Below are positions 17,691-25,805 of a stretch of DNA of 64,000 nucleotides, in pieces. The notes below the pieces were generated by a model. That model saw only the letters and a list, made by a program, of their open reading frames with translations. It did not search any database and was not told the DNA's origin. How positions within the stretch are numbered: position 1 is the first letter of the stretch; each line of letters begins with the position of its first letter. The stretch comes from Spirosoma agri (GTDB taxonomy: Bacteria; Bacteroidota; Bacteroidia; Cytophagales; Spirosomataceae). The stretch is taken from contig NZ_JAAGNZ010000002.1 in assembly GCF_010747415.1 (NCBI RefSeq), positions 744,001 through 808,000 on the forward strand, in the 5' to 3' direction. A program made the translations under genes and the position numbers.

Positions 17691-18398
17691 ATGCCCGTTA
17701 AACTGACTACAGGAGTTGTTCTTTTTGGCATAGGTGCGCTCACGCCTTACCTATTGACAATCTTCTTTCTGCGTGACATCGACTTTGTTCTCACCGTAAT
17801 GCTAAACGCCTTGTCGTTATTTTTTGTAATCATTGCCAGGGCGATACTCAGGGAAGAGGAGCCAGTAGAAGCGCGAAAGAAACATTATTCATGGGCGGCA
17901 GTTGGGGTTGTCATTTTTTACTTTCTTAGCTACCGATTCCAGGCCCGAGTGGGTAATTACCTTTATTTTAAACGAAAAGAAGAGACGCTAACGAACTTGG
18001 TCATCGAGGTGAAAAAGTATCGTAAAATAGAGGAGATGTCGGACGGGTTACGATTCTGGAAGACAATAAATAAGATCGCCTACGAGATAAACCCCAAAGA
18101 TACGGTCCGGGAATTCAGTACGTCACCCGGAAAGCAGTTGCTCCCTGAGGTGCTGAAAAAACAGGGGATCGATAAGCGTCACTACGAATCGTTTCGGCAG
18201 AGCCTGAGAGAGGCTGGATTTATAAGCTTTACGATTCTTCCAGACGGAACAATTTCGTTTATGAGGGATGGTTTTATTGATAACTGTCGTGGCATTGCCT
18301 ATTCAGAAACGGGGAGAAGACCAGACTACAACGATTGTGGACAACTAACGAAGTGGGTTAACATTAGCGGCAACTGGTACGAATGGACAACGACTTAG
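17691..18398 (+). CDS. Hypothetical membrane protein
   Basis: Protein of 235 residues, no family recognised. Three hydrophobic segments lie at about residues 5-27, 32-52 and 66-82, followed by a soluble, charged domain with KVKKYRKIEE-type helices. The C-terminal part (about 165-235) is beta-rich and contains two cysteines in DNCRGIAYS and YNDCGQL, which could form a disulfide if exposed outside. It is monocistronic, and its lower G+C content than neighbours hints at accessory status. Confidence 0.6.
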   Translation: MPVKLTTGVVLFGIGALTPYLLTIFFLRDIDFVLTVMLNALSLFFVIIARAILREEEPVEARKKHYSWAAVGVVIFYFLSYRFQARVGNYLYFKRKEETLTNLVIEVKKYRKIEEMSDGLRFWKTINKIAYEINPKDTVREFSTSPGKQLLPEVLKKQGIDKRHYESFRQSLREAGFISFTILPDGTISFMRDGFIDNCRGIAYSETGRRPDYNDCGQLTKWVNISGNWYEWTTT

Positions 18399-18525
18399 GC
18401 GAGGTAGCCGTATCACGATCACGCTTGTCATTCACTTGCCCCTTCGTTCGGGAACGACTACCTTAGTAGCTGGCGCAGCATACGGACACGTTCGGTCGCA
18501 CGGCGCACCTAAACCGATAATCTGA

Positions 18526-19785
18526 ATGGAAACAATATTCACCACCGACCGCGTCCGGCCGTTGCTGGCACGCGTTCGTGACTTTGTGGCCGACGAATTG
18601 ATCCCTCTCGAAAAAGGCTTCTCACATCATAACCTCGGCGCGCTAATTCCGATACTTGACCAGAAGCGCGAACAAGTAAAAGCCGCCGGACTTTGGGGAC
18701 TGCATCTGCCAATAGCCGAAGGCGGTCATGGCTTGACCCTTTGCGAATTTGGGCAGATTAGCGAACAACTAGCTCACGCGCCTTTCTTCGGCCACTATGT
18801 GTTCGGCTGTCAGGCTCCTGATATCGGCAACACTGAATTACTCCACAAATTTGCCTCGCCAGCAATCAAAGAACGGTATCTAAAACCCCTTATGGACGGC
18901 GAAATCCGGAGTTGTTTTTCGATGACTGAGCCCGACTATGCCGGATCGAACCCAACCCGAATGGCTACGGGAGCGGTTCGCGACGGGGATGCGTACGTTA
19001 TCAATGGGCGTAAGTGGTTTACCTCCTCGGCCGATGGGGCTGCGTTTGCCATTGCCATGGTCGTCACGAATCCCGATGCGGCTCCGCACCAGCGGGCGAG
19101 TATGATCATTGTGCCGACAGATACACCTGGCTTTACGATTGAGCGCAATATTCCGGTTTTTGGCGATGTCGGACAGGGCTGGTTTAGCCACGCCGAAATA
19201 AGTTATACCGATTGTCGGGTACCAGTGTCTAATCTGATTGGGGGCGAGGGGATGGGGTTTCGACTCGCACAGGAACGACTCGGCCCCGGTCGTATTCATC
19301 ACTGTATGCGCTGGATCGGAAACGCCGAAAAAGCGCTGGATCTGCTTTGCAAACGTGCCGTCTCCCGCGAAATTGAAGATGGGGTCATGCTGGGCGAAAA
19401 GCAATTCATACAGGATTTTATTGCCGAAAGTCGGGCGGAGATTGACGCTAGTCGGTTATATGTGCTCAACACGGCCCATATGATTGATACCGTTGGCGTT
19501 GCGAACGTGCGCGATGCGGTGTCGGCTATCAAGTTCTATGTAGCTAATGCCTTTCTGCGCGTACTCGACCGGGCTATACAGGTGCACGGTGCGCTGGGCG
19601 TTACCGACGACACAGTACTAGCGGCTATGTACCGCCATGAGCGCGGAGCCCGCATCTGGGATGGTGCCGACGAGGTTCACAAACAGAATCTGGCCCTCAG
19701 TATTCTCAAAAAATACGGTCTGGATGTCAAGAAAAAGACCCGCGAACTCCAGGCGTTTCGCCGGATGATGGACGAAAGCCACTAG
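18526..19785 (+). CDS. Acyl-CoA dehydrogenase, ACAD10/ACAD11-like
   Basis: FAD enzyme of 419 residues in the acyl-CoA dehydrogenase family. Visible motifs are CFSMTEPDYAGSNPT (flavin and substrate loop), GRKWFTSSADG, and near the C-terminus QVHGALGVTDDTVLAAMYR. RIHHCMRWIG is typical of the ACAD10/ACAD11 clade. The site where many family members have the catalytic Glu (YEGT) reads WDGADEVHK, again as in that clade. A kinase-fold gene follows 134 bases downstream. In the animal proteins these two domains are fused and act on 4-hydroxy fatty acids; in Pseudomonas the comparable genes belong to levulinate catabolism. The same role here is inference. Confidence 0.87.
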   Translation: METIFTTDRVRPLLARVRDFVADELIPLEKGFSHHNLGALIPILDQKREQVKAAGLWGLHLPIAEGGHGLTLCEFGQISEQLAHAPFFGHYVFGCQAPDIGNTELLHKFASPAIKERYLKPLMDGEIRSCFSMTEPDYAGSNPTRMATGAVRDGDAYVINGRKWFTSSADGAAFAIAMVVTNPDAAPHQRASMIIVPTDTPGFTIERNIPVFGDVGQGWFSHAEISYTDCRVPVSNLIGGEGMGFRLAQERLGPGRIHHCMRWIGNAEKALDLLCKRAVSREIEDGVMLGEKQFIQDFIAESRAEIDASRLYVLNTAHMIDTVGVANVRDAVSAIKFYVANAFLRVLDRAIQVHGALGVTDDTVLAAMYRHERGARIWDGADEVHKQNLALSILKKYGLDVKKKTRELQAFRRMMDESH

Positions 19786-19919
19786 TGTATGAACGCTGCA
19801 TTCAGGCCATTGGACGTTAGCGCGTGGACACTAAACGATGGACCAGCTCATCAAGCTATACACTTATCAACTGCTGACCAGCACCGACTGGGCAATGCCC
19901 TAAACACAACATTAGCACA

Positions 19920-20996
19920 ATGATTACTCCTGATGCTCCCCGCCCCGTTCGGATGGGTGAAGAACTTGATTTAACCCTGCTGAACGCGTACCTGCACGAA
20001 CACGCGCCCGAGGTGGGAGAGGTGCTGGAGGTAGGCCAGTTTCCCGGTGGTTTTTCGAACCTAACGTACTCACTTAAAACCGCCGATCAGGAGTACGTGC
20101 TTCGTCGGCCGCCGGTTGGCGCAACCATCAAAGGTGGTCACGACATGGGCCGGGAATTTCGGGTGTTGTCATTGCTACAGGGGCATTACGCGCACATGCC
20201 AAACCCGGTCGCTTACTGCGAAACAGATGGTATACTAGGCGCATCGTTTTACGTGATGGAACGCATTGCGGGCTTGATTCTGCGTGCTCCGATGGCGCCG
20301 ACACTGAATCTGCCACCACGGCTGATGCGCCAGCTATCGGAAGCGCTGATTGATAATCTGGTGACTATTCATGCGTTGGATATCGTAGAAACGGGTTTGA
20401 TTCAGCTCGGGAAACCGGAAGGTTATGTGCAACGGCAGGTAGAAGGCTGGACGAAGCGATACCGTAACGCGCGGACGGATGCGATTCCGGCAATGGACAT
20501 AGTAGGTAATTGGTTGGCCCAAAATTACCCCGCTGAACAGCCACCTGCTTTCCTTCACAATGACTATAAGTTCGATAACGTTTTGTTCGCACCCGATGAA
20601 TCGACCGGCGAACCAATGCCAGCGATTCGGGGTGTTTTGGACTGGGAAATGGCTACCGTCGGCGATCCGCTCATGGATCTGGGGGCAACGCTGGCTTACT
20701 GGTCGGAGGCAACGGATACGCCCGCTTACCGAACGTTCAACCTCACCTGGTTACCCGGTAATCTGACCCGGCAGGAAGTGGCCGACCGCTATGCGCAGCG
20801 CAGTGGCCGCGATCTGTCGAACATCGTCTTCTATTACGTGTTTGGTCTCTACAAAAACGCCGTCATCGCGCAGCAGATTTATGCCCGCTGGAAACAGGGC
20901 TACAGCCAAGACGAACGTTTCGGGAAAATCCTGCCCATGGTTGTCGAACTGGCCAATAAAGCCGCCGGAGCTATAGAAAGTGGCCAGCTGACGTAA
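19920..20996 (+). CDS. APH-family phosphotransferase, partner of the acyl-CoA dehydrogenase
   Basis: Protein-kinase-like small-molecule kinase of 358 residues. The catalytic loop is FLHNDYKFDNVLF (HxD...N pattern) and the metal-binding loop is VLDWEMATVGDPLMDLG. The N-terminal lobe has GGFSNLTYSLKT and the ATP-binding Lys region EYVLRRPP. The family includes the N-terminal domain of ACAD10/ACAD11 and LvaA, which phosphorylate the 4-hydroxyl of hydroxyacyl-CoA so that the dehydrogenase-like partner can remove it. The gene pair is consistent with this, but it has not been shown for this protein. It should not be read as an antibiotic resistance gene. Confidence 0.85.
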   Translation: MITPDAPRPVRMGEELDLTLLNAYLHEHAPEVGEVLEVGQFPGGFSNLTYSLKTADQEYVLRRPPVGATIKGGHDMGREFRVLSLLQGHYAHMPNPVAYCETDGILGASFYVMERIAGLILRAPMAPTLNLPPRLMRQLSEALIDNLVTIHALDIVETGLIQLGKPEGYVQRQVEGWTKRYRNARTDAIPAMDIVGNWLAQNYPAEQPPAFLHNDYKFDNVLFAPDESTGEPMPAIRGVLDWEMATVGDPLMDLGATLAYWSEATDTPAYRTFNLTWLPGNLTRQEVADRYAQRSGRDLSNIVFYYVFGLYKNAVIAQQIYARWKQGYSQDERFGKILPMVVELANKAAGAIESGQLT

Positions 20997-21085
20997 CGTA
21001 GACCGCTCGGGTGAACCCGTCCCAGTCTGCGCAGATGTCTTTACGTAATCTATGCGGACTGGAATGGGGCCGTCCGCGTTACGTT
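20992..21085. terminator. Imperfect long stem between convergent genes
   Basis: The segment between the two kinases can fold: CCAGTCTGCGCAGA near 21022 pairs, with three mismatches, to TCTATGCGGACTGG ending at 21062, and outer GTAACG/CGTTAC arms extend it. It is likely a shared, imperfect terminator; no strong T-tract is seen. The outer arms run a few bases into both coding regions. Confidence 0.4.
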
Positions 21086-22122
21086 ATACCCAATACCTTC
21101 AGGATTTTATCTGCATCGAACGTATCTATCGACGGGAAATAAGTCTGATAGGCTTCGCGCTGAAGTTTGGTCGCGTAGGTACGGTGGAAAAAATAACGCC
21201 CGTATTTGATGACGTAGTTCAGAATGAAGAAACGATAGGCTTCGGGCAGAAACCGTATTTCATTCTCCGTCAGCGGATATACCCGGTGGTACTCCTGTAA
21301 AAACATCAGGAAGCGGTCTTCCATCAGCGGCCCGATGACATAGCTGAACACGGTACGGTCGCCCGCGTTGGAAACGACCCGGCTGAAGAAATAAAAATCC
21401 ATGACCCGATAACTGATCCTGAACCAGTCATAATCCCAGCGCGAATAGAGTTCCAGGTTTTCGGTGACGGAGAAATTTCCGATGTTCCAGTCCACGAAAA
21501 CGGGCATGGTTTCAACCGTTTTAGCAACGAGTTTCTGCCGATTTTCCAGAAACAGATTACACTGCCGCCTTAGCTCATCGACGTGCATCCGGTGTTCGAA
21601 CTGCCCGGAATCCGTTTCGAGCATATCCAGCAAATCCCAGACATCAGAGCGCAAGGTTTTCGATGATTTTGGCAGAACCGTACTCACGCGGGAGCACGCC
21701 TTGTGGAACCTGGCAACCTGTGCGCCGAGCTTTCGAATGTGATCGTCTTCTAACCGGCGGGGCAGCTTGAACTGACTTCGGATCGGATTGTAAAACACGA
21801 CCCAGGCATCGACAAACCCGTCTTTATGCCGATAGGTGTAAACCTGCCCGTCCAAGACCAGCGATTTGGCGAGTACATTCTCGAATGGATAGAGGAGATT
21901 GTTGGCCAGCGCGTGAATGATGCGGTGATCTTCGACAAAATGCTCATACTTACCGAAGTACGAAAGTTTGGCAATAATATGTTCCCCATCCTCGAAGGTG
22001 ACTTTGAAGACGTGGTTTGTCGAGACCTTGGCGCTTATGTCCGTAATGACCTGAATCTGTACCGACGAATCGAAGCTGGCCCAGGCTTTTTTTATGATAC
22101 TCGGGTAATCAACAAGACGCAT
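21079..22122 (-). CDS. Atypical APH/choline-kinase-like phosphotransferase
   Basis: Kinase-fold protein of 347 residues. The catalytic loop reads VFVDWNIGNF: the Asp and Asn are in place but the usual His (HGDxxxxN) is Phe. The metal loop is RWDYDWFRISYRVMDF. Lys in HIIAKLSY is the likely ATP-binding lysine. The substrate is unknown; ethanolamine, homoserine or sugar kinases share this fold. It lies 88 bases downstream of a glutamine-synthetase-family gene on the same strand and is probably in its operon, so its substrate may be linked to that ligase. Confidence 0.68.
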   Translation of the reverse strand: MRLVDYPSIIKKAWASFDSSVQIQVITDISAKVSTNHVFKVTFEDGEHIIAKLSYFGKYEHFVEDHRIIHALANNLLYPFENVLAKSLVLDGQVYTYRHKDGFVDAWVVFYNPIRSQFKLPRRLEDDHIRKLGAQVARFHKACSRVSTVLPKSSKTLRSDVWDLLDMLETDSGQFEHRMHVDELRRQCNLFLENRQKLVAKTVETMPVFVDWNIGNFSVTENLELYSRWDYDWFRISYRVMDFYFFSRVVSNAGDRTVFSYVIGPLMEDRFLMFLQEYHRVYPLTENEIRFLPEAYRFFILNYVIKYGRYFFHRTYATKLQREAYQTYFPSIDTFDADKILKVLGIT

Positions 22123-22210
22123 GAAAAGGCAGTGTATTATAAACCCTGAATGGTGGACATGAGCGCCTTAAAATAACTTGCACGTCTAATGCCAGAGAGC
22201 CAGTGTTTAA

Positions 22211-23590
22211 TCAAATAATTTCGAAATATCGTTTTAATTCCCAGTCGCTGACCTGACCGGCATATTGCCGCCATTCCCAGTCACGCGTACGGGTGAAATG
22301 GTCAACAAATTCGGGGCCAAACAGTTCAGTTGCGACGGGTGAATTTGTCATGGCTCGGGTGGCCTCAGACAAATTAGCGGGTAAAACGCCGTGGCTTCTA
22401 TCGGTATAACCATTGCCGACAGAAGCCGGAATGTCAAGCGTTAACTGGTGGCGGATGCCATATAAGCCTGATGCCAAGGCCGCAGCAATAGCCAGATAGG
22501 GGTTGGAATCGGAGCCCGAAACCCGGTGTTCTACGCGCGTATACGCTTCGGTGCGGTTCAGTACGCGCAATGCCGTTGTGCGGTTATCGACCGACCAAGT
22601 CACGGTTGTGGGTGCCCAGGCCCCTTCGACCAGTCGTTTATAGCTATTGATGGTGGGGGCAAACATGGGTGTGATGTGGGGTAGACAGTACAGCTGACCA
22701 GCGATGAACTGGCTCATCAGTTCACTCATTTTGTTCGGTTGGGCCGGATCGTAGAACAGGTTTTTTGTCCGTTCGGGATTCCACAGACTCTGGTGAATAT
22801 GGCCGCTGCAACCAGGGAGGTCCGCGTTCCATTTGGCCATGAACGTAGCCACCAACCCGTGACGATAGGCAATTTCCCGAACCGCCGTCTTGAACAGAAT
22901 CGCTTTGTCGGCGGCCCGAATGACTTCATCGTGCATGATGGCTGCTTCGTAGACACCGGGTCCCGTTTCGGTATGCAATCCTTCGAGCGGTATATCGAAT
23001 TCACCCAATAAGTCGAACAGGTCGTGGTAGAATGCGCTTTCGAGTGAAGGCCGCAAAATCGAGTAGCCAAACATGCCGGGCGTCAGCGGTTCCAGGTCCC
23101 GGAACCCTTTTTGTTGCAGGCTCTGTGGCGTCTCCCGGAAGTTGAACCATTCGAACTCCTGCGCATATTCCGCATGGAACCCCATGTCGCGGCACTGAGC
23201 AGCCACGCGTTTGAGCAGGGATCGGGGGCAAGCCGGTAAATCAATCCCCAACGTGCTATTGCTATTAGCTTGCCCGGCACTAAAATCGGCTAGAAAGAAT
23301 GGTATGCCATCTTCCCACGGAACCTGCCGAAACGTAGCCAGGTCGAGCCGGACCGGGGCATCGGGGTAGCCGGAATGCCAGCCAGTCGTTCGGCTATTGT
23401 CGTAGGGTGTATCCGTTGAATCCCAGCCCCAGACAACGTCGCAGAAACCGTACCCATCGGCTAGACCATCCAGAAATTTTTGACGGCTAATGATTTTTCC
23501 CCGAAGCACACCATCTATATCAGCGAAGGCGAATTTGATTTTAGTACTGTCGTTTTGTTCGATGAAGGAAATAACTTCTTGCTGATTCAT
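22211..23590 (-). CDS. Glutamine-synthetase-family ligase (gamma-glutamyl ligase type)
   Basis: ATP-dependent ligase of 459 residues with the GS fold. The N-terminal beta-grasp contains KFAFADIDGVLRGKIIS. Catalytic-domain motifs are ETGPGVYEAAI (metal glutamates), GCSGHIHQSLW, NSYKRLVEGAWAP and VDNRTTALRV, then EHRVSGSDSNPYLA. These match the GlnT/PuuA-like group rather than classic nitrogen-assimilating GlnA, whose C-terminal adenylylation site is not visible here. Substrates may be amines or amino acids other than ammonia. It lies between a nucleoside-type transporter and a kinase on the same strand. Confidence 0.82.
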   Translation of the reverse strand: MNQQEVISFIEQNDSTKIKFAFADIDGVLRGKIISRQKFLDGLADGYGFCDVVWGWDSTDTPYDNSRTTGWHSGYPDAPVRLDLATFRQVPWEDGIPFFLADFSAGQANSNSTLGIDLPACPRSLLKRVAAQCRDMGFHAEYAQEFEWFNFRETPQSLQQKGFRDLEPLTPGMFGYSILRPSLESAFYHDLFDLLGEFDIPLEGLHTETGPGVYEAAIMHDEVIRAADKAILFKTAVREIAYRHGLVATFMAKWNADLPGCSGHIHQSLWNPERTKNLFYDPAQPNKMSELMSQFIAGQLYCLPHITPMFAPTINSYKRLVEGAWAPTTVTWSVDNRTTALRVLNRTEAYTRVEHRVSGSDSNPYLAIAAALASGLYGIRHQLTLDIPASVGNGYTDRSHGVLPANLSEATRAMTNSPVATELFGPEFVDHFTRTRDWEWRQYAGQVSDWELKRYFEII

Positions 23591-23729
23591 GGTGTGTTAT
23601 CCGTGACGATGAACAACTAATGCGATGTAGCCTGCGCCTGTAAGGTAACAAAAACTGCTAAGCCAGCAACGTTGGTTTGCGTGAAAAGCCACGGGAGTAA
23701 CGTAGGCCGTGCGATTTAGACAAACAAAA

Positions 23730-23763
23730 ACAGACCACTTATCTGTATAAGCAGCCTGTCTGT
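23730..23763 (-). terminator. Terminator-like hairpin after the transporter gene
   Basis: On the minus strand, ACAGAC and GTCTGT arms enclose an inner CTTAT/ATAAG stem and are followed by TTTTTG. It sits just past the transporter stop codon at 23797, so it would end or weaken transcription before the ligase gene. Confidence 0.5.
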
Positions 23764-23796
23764 ATAACTAACGATCACTTAGTGAAAAAAATCGGT

Positions 23797-25038
23797 CTAC
23801 AGAAGCAAACCCGCTAACGTAGCGGACATATAGCTGGCCAATGTTCCACAAATCAGGGCTTTAAACCCAATTCTGGCCAGATCACCACGCCGTGATGGTG
23901 CCAGCTCACCGATACCACCAACTTGAATGGCGATCGAACTGAAATTGGCGAAACCGCACAGCGCAAAGCTGGTGATTGCAATGGTTTTAGGGTCGAGTGT
24001 CGATTTGATCTTGACCAGATCGAGGTAAGCGACAAACTCGTTGATCACCATTTTGGTACCCATCAGCGCTCCGGCAGCCTCAATATCCTTGCTCGGTACA
24101 CCCATTGCCCAGGCAAAAATGGAAAAGAATTTGCCCAGCAGGAAGTTCAGGCTCAAATTGCTCATACCGAAAACGTAAAAACCCAGCCGGAACATCAGGC
24201 TATCGACCAGAGCAATCAGCGCGATAAAACCGATCAGCATCGCTACCACGTTGAGGCCAACTTTCAAGCCTTCGCTGGCACCTGCCGCAATGGCATCGAG
24301 CAGGTTAGCGTGTGCTTTTTTAATTTCTACTTTTATAATGCCCTGTGTTTCAGAAACCTGCGTTTCCGGCATAACAATTTTGCTGATCACGAGCGCGCCC
24401 GGTGCGGCCATGATACTGGCTGCCAGTAGATAAGGGGCCGGTACGCCAAGAGAAATGTAAACGGCCAGAACACCACCCGCAATGCAGGCAAACGAACCCG
24501 TCATGGAGGCCATCAACTCCGAATTCGTCATGCCGTTTAGGTACGGTTTAATCATGATCTGCGCTTCGACCTGCCCCACAAACGTGCTGGCAACGTTCGA
24601 CAGGGCTTCAGCACCACTGACTCCCATCAGCCATTTCATTGCCCGTGCCATTACCGCCACGATGCGCTGCATAATACCCAGATGGTAGAAAATATTGACG
24701 AGTACGGCGACGAATATAATCGTCGGGATGACTTTGAAGAAGAAGATAAAGCTGTTGTCGGGACCGAAAACTTTACCAAGAACGTCGGGCCTAACTAGTG
24801 TGGAAAACACAAACTCTGCCCCTTTATTCGCCTTTTGCAGAAGTCTATCCACGTAGTAGCCCAGCCCCTGAAAAACCTGCTGGCCAATGTCCGTTTTCAG
24901 GACAAAAACTGCCAGCCCGAACTGAAGAGCCAGCCCAACGCCAACGGTTCGGTAATTTATTGCTTTTCTGTTTTCGGAGAGGGCATAGGCGACGCCGAGA
25001 ATTAAAACAATGCCAATGAGTCCGGTAAAACGATCCAT
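23797..25038 (-). CDS. Concentrative nucleoside transporter (NupC/CNT family)
   Basis: Inner-membrane symporter of 413 residues with about ten hydrophobic segments. CNT-family features are FVGQVEAQIMIKPYLNGM (the VGQxE-type motif), GALMGTKMVINEFVAY and CGFANFSSIAIQVGGIGEL near the C-terminus. It imports nucleosides with sodium or protons. The start MDRFTGLIGIVLIL begins with the first membrane helix. It lies upstream of the glutamine-synthetase-family gene (about 207 bases away), but a hairpin separates them, so joint transcription is uncertain. Confidence 0.88.
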   Translation of the reverse strand: MDRFTGLIGIVLILGVAYALSENRKAINYRTVGVGLALQFGLAVFVLKTDIGQQVFQGLGYYVDRLLQKANKGAEFVFSTLVRPDVLGKVFGPDNSFIFFFKVIPTIIFVAVLVNIFYHLGIMQRIVAVMARAMKWLMGVSGAEALSNVASTFVGQVEAQIMIKPYLNGMTNSELMASMTGSFACIAGGVLAVYISLGVPAPYLLAASIMAAPGALVISKIVMPETQVSETQGIIKVEIKKAHANLLDAIAAGASEGLKVGLNVVAMLIGFIALIALVDSLMFRLGFYVFGMSNLSLNFLLGKFFSIFAWAMGVPSKDIEAAGALMGTKMVINEFVAYLDLVKIKSTLDPKTIAITSFALCGFANFSSIAIQVGGIGELAPSRRGDLARIGFKALICGTLASYMSATLAGLLL

Positions 25039-25114
25039 TTAGTAAAAATACAAATTCAGTTAGGTTGGCGAATATACAACAAGAAGGTAAGGAATGAGGC
25101 TTTCATACGAACCG

Positions 25115-25175
25115 CGACATGAAAAGAGGCTGAATCGACAAATATTATTTGCCGGTTCAGCCTCTTTTCATGTCG
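25115..25175 (-). terminator. 23-bp stem-loop after the Uma2 gene
   Basis: Arms 25115-25137 and 25153-25175 match with a single G-U type mismatch around a 15-base loop. It lies 10 bases past the Uma2 stop codon. No T-tract follows on the minus strand, so it may act by stability or as a 3' protective element. Confidence 0.6.
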
Positions 25176-25185
25176 TAGCAATCCG

Positions 25186-25764
25186 TTAGCTACCCAACGT
25201 CGACAGGTTCAATGAAAAGCCGGGCAGCACATTTTCGCCGTATAATTCACCTAGTCCGACCGTTTCCTGCCGTGCCTGATTAGGGCGGTAGATGTACGTG
25301 ATCTGGTTTGTCAGATCGATAAGCCAGCCTAACCGGCAACCATTGGCCATCCAGTCATCCATCTTCTCGAAGCAATCTCTCAATCGATCATTTGGTGATC
25401 GCAATTCAAGGATAAAATCAGGGCACAGGGCTACAATTTTTCGACGTTGTTCCGCGCTCAATTCGTCCCAGCGACTTTGAGCAATACCTGCAATATCTGG
25501 AGACATGATCAATGTGTCGGCGAGTTGGAAGGCTGTCGACGAATCAAAAAACTTACCGAATCGGGCTTGCCTATTCCAAATGCCAAACTCAGCACCTATT
25601 TCAAGATTGTAATTACCCGTTTCTCCGTCTGCGTATGCTATAAAAGCAACATCACCGTTCTTTCGACGCTCAAACTTCAGGTCGGGATTGTCCTGACAGA
25701 AGCGGATGAACTCATCGTCGTTCATTCGTAAGTCTTCCGGCAGATGTACGCGTATCGATTCCAC
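25186..25764 (-). CDS. Uma2 (DUF820) family putative nuclease-fold protein
   Basis: Protein of 192 residues with the PD-(D/E)XK-like Uma2 fold. The signature is VALCPDFILELRSPNDRLRDC, where the Asp and Glu-x-Arg/Ser replace the classic D...ExK site, followed by KMDDWMANGCRLGWLIDL. The family is widespread and numerous in cyanobacteria and Cytophagales, and its biological role is unknown. It stands alone, with a possible -7 element about 20 bases upstream. Confidence 0.85.
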   Translation of the reverse strand: MESIRVHLPEDLRMNDDEFIRFCQDNPDLKFERRKNGDVAFIAYADGETGNYNLEIGAEFGIWNRQARFGKFFDSSTAFQLADTLIMSPDIAGIAQSRWDELSAEQRRKIVALCPDFILELRSPNDRLRDCFEKMDDWMANGCRLGWLIDLTNQITYIYRPNQARQETVGLGELYGENVLPGFSLNLSTLGS

Positions 25765-25784
25765 GCTCCTGTGGATTAAGCAAC

Positions 25785-25792
25785 CAAAACTA
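25785..25792 (-). promoter_or_regulatory. Possible -7 element for the Uma2 gene
   Basis: TAGTTTTG on the minus strand matches TAnnTTTG and lies 20 bases before the Uma2 ATG, in the 41-base gap after ppk1. No -33 element is clear. Confidence 0.35.
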
Positions 25793-25805
25793 CAAATTTA
25801 TTGCT

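Noticed and set aside
19920..20996. Possible aminoglycoside resistance kinase
   Set aside because: The fold is shared, but pairing with an ACAD10/11-type dehydrogenase favours a hydroxyacyl-CoA kinase role.
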